From Pseudomonas haemolytica (GTDB lineage: Bacteria; Pseudomonadota; Gammaproteobacteria; Pseudomonadales; Pseudomonadaceae): a stretch of DNA of 64,000 nucleotides. A model generated the notes under the pieces. The model was not told the origin of the DNA. It searched no databases and saw nothing but the letters and a program-made list of their open reading frames with translations. The position numbers and the translations under genes are program-made. Below, in pieces: positions 60,071 through 64,000 of the stretch; the stretch's first letter is position 1, and the number at the start of each line of letters is the position of its first letter. Location: contig NZ_VOIW01000004.1 in the NCBI RefSeq assembly GCF_009659625.1, forward strand, positions 1 to 64,000. The letters are read 5' to 3'.

Positions 60071-61137
60071 CAACCCTGGTTGAGGAGCTGACGCAAGTCG
60101 ATCACTGCAGCGTTTGCCCGGGAAATGTAATTGGCCATTACCAGCGAATGGTTCGCCAGTACACCAAAGCCACTGCCGTTAAGAATCATAGGGCTCCAGA
60201 CCGGTTCCTGCGAGGCTTCCAGCTCACGAATGATCTGGCGCACGCTGACGGTGGCATTTTTCTTGGCCAGCACATCGGCAAAGTCGACTTCGATGGCGCG
60301 CAGCAGGTGGGACAGGGCCCACGCCTGGCCACGGGCCTCGTAGAACACGTTGTCGATCTGCATCCATGGGGTTTCCACCACTTCTTCATCGACCTGCGGC
60401 ACTTCGCCCGGCGCCAGCGCCTCGGTTTTCAGTGCGGTATTGAGCTTGACCCGGCCCACGCTGGCCGACAGACGCTGGGACAACGAGCCCAAACGGGTAG
60501 CGACATCGCCCAGCCAGTTGTTCAGGTTATCGGCACGCGCATAAAACAGCGCGCCGCGCTGGTTCGGGTCGGACAGGCGCGCCTCGTAGCGGCTCAGGGA
60601 ATTGATGCCTTCCTGGTATTCCGACTCGCTGGAGGGCAGCACCCAGCTCTTGTTATCGAAGTTGAAACGCGGCTCGGCCTTGGCCAAATCAGCATCTTCA
60701 GCCGACTGCGACTGGGAGCGGGCGAAATCTTTACGCAGGGCGCGGGTCAGGTCACGTACCTGCACCAGCACGCCATATTCCCAGCTCGGCATGTTGTCCA
60801 TCCACAGGCCAGGCGGGAAACGGTCGTTGGAGATGTAGCCGCCAGGCTTGTTCAGCAAGGTGCCGACCACGCTCTTGAGGGTTTCGACGGTGGTATAGCC
60901 CACCACCATCTGCTTGCCGTCCTTCTCGGCGGCAAGCTGGGCGTTTTGCTGGACCGGGAACAGCGCCGGCTCCTGGCTCCAGTACCAACCCAGACCACCG
61001 GTGACCAGCAGGTACAGGCAGATCACGCTGAGCAAGGCTCGGCTCATCAGCAGGTTGCGAAAATAGCTGCGGTTGGCCGACTTGGGCTCAGGGGCGGGGC
61101 CTTTGGCACTGCCTGCACGGTTTTTCCAGTCCAGCAT
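60070..61137 (-). CDS. DUF2333 family membrane protein
   Basis: The 355-aa protein has a cytosolic N-terminus rich in Lys/Pro, one membrane helix (SRALLSVICLYLLVTGGLGWYW, residues about 33-54) and a large periplasmic part. Conserved stretches there include KSVVGTLLNKPGGYISNDRFPPGLWMDNMPSWEYGVL and TPWMQIDNVFYEARGQAWALSHLLRAI. The family is found beside this Nudix gene in other pseudomonads; no function is known to me. It is the first gene of the Nudix unit and divergent from gcbA. Confidence 0.86.
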   Translation of the reverse strand: MLDWKNRAGSAKGPAPEPKSANRSYFRNLLMSRALLSVICLYLLVTGGLGWYWSQEPALFPVQQNAQLAAEKDGKQMVVGYTTVETLKSVVGTLLNKPGGYISNDRFPPGLWMDNMPSWEYGVLVQVRDLTRALRKDFARSQSQSAEDADLAKAEPRFNFDNKSWVLPSSESEYQEGINSLSRYEARLSDPNQRGALFYARADNLNNWLGDVATRLGSLSQRLSASVGRVKLNTALKTEALAPGEVPQVDEEVVETPWMQIDNVFYEARGQAWALSHLLRAIEVDFADVLAKKNATVSVRQIIRELEASQEPVWSPMILNGSGFGVLANHSLVMANYISRANAAVIDLRQLLNQG

Positions 61138-61411
61138 GGCGATATCCTTTCAATCACTTGAGTTCATGCACGTCAATTGTCCGGGTGCGTTCAGACACTC
61201 CGACCACAACCCTAACCCATCGTGCCCATCGGTGCGGGGCTTTTGCGTGAAACTGGCACACAAGAGCGGTTCGACTATAAAGGATGCACGCTTTTTACGC
61301 TGCACGACCAACAGGTCAGCAACTGAATGCCGGGCACACGGACTTAATTGACGTATGACACTCATGCAATAGAAAAGAGGTGCTAGCATAGAGCCATCAG
61401 TCGACCTCAGC
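61138..61411. promoter_or_regulatory. Divergent DUF2333 / gcbA control region
   Basis: 274 bp without a gene. It must carry promoters for both directions. I see no strong palindrome, terminator or textbook sigma-70 core; CTATAAAGG (61276-61284) is a possible -10 toward gcbA without a matching -35. Confidence 0.35.
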
Positions 61412-63106
61412 ATGCACCCTCACAGTAGTCAGGATATGACCGAGCCAGAAGACCCCAGCCGCGAGCGTCTCAAGCAGCATTTTGCCCAGCGGGTAATTCA
61501 TCAGGCACGTCAAATTCTTGAGATCTGGCAGCGCCTGCAACGCAGCGAATGGTCGAACGCCGATTTTTCCGAACTCAGCGAAGCCAATCTGCGCCTGCTG
61601 CGCTTTGCCGAGCGATTCGAACAGCCGGAACACAGTCAACTGGCCCGGCATATCGGTGAATCCTTGCAGGCCGTGGACGAAAACCGTGGTCGCCTGAGCA
61701 GCCAACTGATCACGGAACTCAACCGCTTGATGCAACGCCTGTCCCGCACCGGCTTGCGCCAGGGCGATCAGCTTGAGCAAACCTTCCTGCCGCCAATGCG
61801 CAAGCCGATCTACGTGATGCTGGCCGACCATGACCGCGCCGAACGGCTGGCCAAGCAGCTGGAATTCTTTGGCATGAGCGCCCAGTCCCTGGACAGCGTC
61901 GCCGCCTTTCACGCTTCCATGGCAGAGCGCCTGCCGTCGGCGATTGTGATGGACGTGGACTTCTGCGGCACCGGTCTGGGCCTCAAGCTCGCCGCGCAAG
62001 CCCAGGAGGGCCTGGAACAAAAGCTGCCGCTGTTATTTTTCAGCCTGCACGAAACCGATACGCCAACGCGCCTGGCCGCCGTGCGCGCTGGCGGCGAGGA
62101 ATTCCTCACCGGCACCCTGGAAGCCTCCAGCCTGCTGGAAAAGATCGAAGTGCTGACCTGCGTCGCCCAGTACGAGCCATATAAAGTACTGATCATTGAC
62201 GACTCGCGGGCCCAGGCGCTGCACACCGAACGCCTGCTCAACAGCGCCGGCATTGTCACGCGCACCTTGATCGAACCGATCCAGGCCATGGCCGAGCTGG
62301 CGGATTTCCAGCCTGACCTGATCATCCTCGACATGTATATGCCTGCCTGTACCGGCACCGAGCTGGCCAAGGTAATTCGCCATAACGACCGTTATGTCAG
62401 CGTGCCGATCATCTACCTGTCGGCCGAGGACGACTTGGATAAGCAGTTGGACGCAATGAGCGAAGGTGGCGACGACTTCCTCACCAAGCCGATCAAGCCG
62501 CGCCATCTGATCACCACCGTGCGCAACCGCGCAGCGCGGGCACGCAACCTGAAGGCGCGGATGGTGCGCGACAGCCTGACCGGGCTGTACAACCACACGC
62601 ATATCCTGCAATTGCTCGAAGACTGCAGCTTCCGCGCCCGCCGCGAGAACAAGCCATTGAGCTTTGCCATGCTGGATATCGACCACTTCAAGCGCGTCAA
62701 CGACAGCCACGGCCACCCCATGGGCGACCGGGTGATCAAGAGCCTGGCGCTGTTTCTCAAGCAGCGTTTGCGCAAGACCGACTACATCGGCCGCTACGGC
62801 GGCGAAGAGTTCGCCATCGTCATGCCCGACACCGACCTGGAATCGGCCTGCAAGGTGCTGGACGAAATTCGCGGGCGCTTTGCAGAAATCCACTACCCCG
62901 CCCAGCCCCAGGATTTGTGGTGCACCTTCAGCGCCGGCCTGGTGGAGCTGTGCGACGGCTCCGACAGCCTGATGATGGCCGCCCAGGCCGACGAAGCGCT
63001 ATACCGCGCCAAGGATGCAGGACGTAACCGCGTACAGGCCGCTCGCACGTCAAAGCAAAGTGCCATCTTTTCACCAGAATCCACCGATTCGGTCATAACT
63101 CTGTAA
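61412..63106 (+). CDS. gcbA: Diguanylate cyclase GcbA (receiver-receiver-GGDEF)
   Basis: The 564-aa protein has an alternative start at 61436 (MTEPEDPSRE); neither start has a good ribosome site. Residues 1-125 are helical. Residues about 131-255 form a receiver that keeps the Asp of VMDVDF but lacks the conserved Lys (FLTGTLE in its place). Residues about 256-380 form a complete receiver (IIDDSRAQ, LDMYMPACTG, FLTKPIK). The GGDEF domain has an active GRYGGEEFAIV near residue 466 and an RKTD inhibitory site five residues before it. GcbA makes c-di-GMP and promotes attachment in P. fluorescens and P. aeruginosa. Location before ctpL matches PA4843-PA4844. Confidence 0.92.
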   Translation: MHPHSSQDMTEPEDPSRERLKQHFAQRVIHQARQILEIWQRLQRSEWSNADFSELSEANLRLLRFAERFEQPEHSQLARHIGESLQAVDENRGRLSSQLITELNRLMQRLSRTGLRQGDQLEQTFLPPMRKPIYVMLADHDRAERLAKQLEFFGMSAQSLDSVAAFHASMAERLPSAIVMDVDFCGTGLGLKLAAQAQEGLEQKLPLLFFSLHETDTPTRLAAVRAGGEEFLTGTLEASSLLEKIEVLTCVAQYEPYKVLIIDDSRAQALHTERLLNSAGIVTRTLIEPIQAMAELADFQPDLIILDMYMPACTGTELAKVIRHNDRYVSVPIIYLSAEDDLDKQLDAMSEGGDDFLTKPIKPRHLITTVRNRAARARNLKARMVRDSLTGLYNHTHILQLLEDCSFRARRENKPLSFAMLDIDHFKRVNDSHGHPMGDRVIKSLALFLKQRLRKTDYIGRYGGEEFAIVMPDTDLESACKVLDEIRGRFAEIHYPAQPQDLWCTFSAGLVELCDGSDSLMMAAQADEALYRAKDAGRNRVQAARTSKQSAIFSPESTDSVITL

Positions 63107-63123
63107 CGCAAACGCAATAACTT
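63090..63123 (+). promoter_or_regulatory. Candidate Pho box and -10 of ctpL
   Basis: CGGTCAT-AACT-CTGTAAC (63090-63107) matches the PhoB direct-repeat consensus CTGTCAT-N4-CTGTCAY at 12 of 14 repeat positions. A TAACTT (63118-63123) lies 10 bp downstream, the spacing seen when a Pho box replaces the -35. The site overlaps the gcbA stop codon. Confidence 0.7.
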
Positions 63124-63159
63124 CAGGCACTTATCTTTTGTCGTCGGTTGAATCCCCGC

Positions 63160-64000
63160 ATGCGCCTGAAGCTGCTGACCAATCTCAATACCCTCCTGCT
63201 GGTGGCCGTGTGCCTTGCCCTCGGGGCGACGCTATGGTGGTCGCAACGGGCGCTGGAGCGTCCGTACTTGTTGATGGAGCGTTACCTGGGCCTGTCCCAG
63301 ATCTTTCAAAACCAGGCGGCCCGTAATATCGACGACTACCTGGCCAGCGGCGACGCCCTGCGCCTGAGCAGCGCCAGCCAGAGCCTGGAGAGCCTGTTGA
63401 AGCAGCTCGACGAACTGCCGGCCGAGCTGGCGCAAAACCTGCGCCCCAGCCTGGCGGACCTGGAGACCTTCAGTAAGACGGCCCTGCTGGCCGCCGGCAA
63501 ACTGGCCGGCGACCCGCAAGCGCTGTTGCTGCAAGCCGAACGCGAACTGGGGGCGAACCTCGAGCAACTGAGCCAATACGCCGGCGCTGTCAATTCCACG
63601 GACGCCGCGCGCTACCTGCCGCCGCTGCTCGCCGCCTCGCAACACCTGGGCAAACTGTCCCTGGCCCGCGATAAGCTGATGGGCAGCGGCCGCGCCGAGT
63701 TGGCCGATGAGGTCGAGCGCGAGATCGCCAACATCCGCACCCAGGCTGACCTGCTGGCGCAATTGCCGTTGCTTGGGGTCAAGGCCAGCGCTGAATCCAA
63801 CACCGACGATTTCTCCGCGCTGATGGGCCTGGAAAACACCGAAAAAACCGAAGCCCAAGACACTGGCGTCGACCTCAAGCGCGAGCTCAATAGCCTGTTG
63901 ACCCGCTATCCCGCCGAACTTCAGCGCACTCGCGAGCAGATCCAGCAACGCGCCGACCTTGCCGCCAGCACCCAGCTGAAAATCGCCAGTGTGCAGCAAG
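63160..64000 (+). CDS. ctpL: CtpL-like methyl-accepting chemotaxis protein, 5' part
   Basis: The frame is open from the ATG at 63160 to the right edge (280 codons), so the gene is partial. It begins with a membrane segment (LTNLNTLLLVAVCLALGATLWW). A long helical, Leu/Ala/Glu/Gln-rich periplasmic region follows, suited to a four-helix or helical-bimodular ligand domain. No HAMP or signalling domain is reached. The start, together with its place right after gcbA, matches CtpL of P. aeruginosa, a phosphate-chemotaxis receptor induced by phosphate starvation. A sensor kinase with a similar N-terminus cannot be excluded without the C-terminus. Confidence 0.8.
   Translation, partial: MRLKLLTNLNTLLLVAVCLALGATLWWSQRALERPYLLMERYLGLSQIFQNQAARNIDDYLASGDALRLSSASQSLESLLKQLDELPAELAQNLRPSLADLETFSKTALLAAGKLAGDPQALLLQAERELGANLEQLSQYAGAVNSTDAARYLPPLLAASQHLGKLSLARDKLMGSGRAELADEVEREIANIRTQADLLAQLPLLGVKASAESNTDDFSALMGLENTEKTEAQDTGVDLKRELNSLLTRYPAELQRTREQIQQRADLAASTQLKIASVQQ

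Overview
The window is a high-GC chromosomal stretch that reads as a Pseudomonas of the fluorescens group. The grounds are gene content, gene order as I recall it from P. aeruginosa (bauR-bauA-bauC, copZ/copA/cueR, the flp-rcp-tad-pprAB locus, speA-SUI1-Nudix-DUF2333-gcbA-ctpL) and the GTGGGAG-type REP palindromes typical of fluorescent pseudomonads. No transposase, integrase, prophage gene or CRISPR array was seen.

Layout. At the extreme left two tandem stable-RNA-type promoters fire leftward out of the window. Positions 0.3-4.2 kb hold a beta-alanine catabolism unit (transaminase, CoA-acylating semialdehyde dehydrogenase, divergent LysR regulator). Positions 4.3-11.7 kb carry purine genes (NCS2 permease, TetR regulator, 8-oxoguanine deaminase, adenine deaminase) mixed with a YigZ protein, an SDR and a ChaA antiporter. 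Positions 11.7-17.6 kb hold two MFS transporters, an ArsR and a LysR regulator and a quinone-reductase-like enzyme. Positions 17.7-21.1 kb form a copper-resistance group with two CueR-type promoters. Positions 21.2-25.9 kb hold a RIO-like kinase and a thiolase/ketoreductase/MaoC lipid cluster.

Positions 26.2-45.1 kb look like a surface and attachment island. It starts with an unusual Gly/Thr-repeat lipoprotein and a TpsB/FhaC-type outer-membrane transporter. A complete Tad (type IVb, Flp) pilus locus follows with its prepilin peptidase, pseudopilins, the PprA/PprB two-component pair and an extra receiver-only protein. The lipoprotein-TpsB pair is my best candidate for an undescribed system, because no classical TPS-domain exoprotein lies beside the transporter.

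Positions 45.2-64 kb are mostly core genes: two DUF4136 lipoproteins, CmoM, MazG-like, the PbpC/YfhM envelope-defence pair, a MATE exporter, arginine decarboxylase, a SUI1 protein, a Nudix hydrolase, DUF2333, the diguanylate cyclase GcbA, and the start of a CtpL-like chemoreceptor cut by the right edge. A good Pho-box candidate overlaps the end of gcbA and precedes ctpL. Three inverted REP pairs, three single REP-like palindromes and one 141-bp near-perfect inverted repeat lie between genes.
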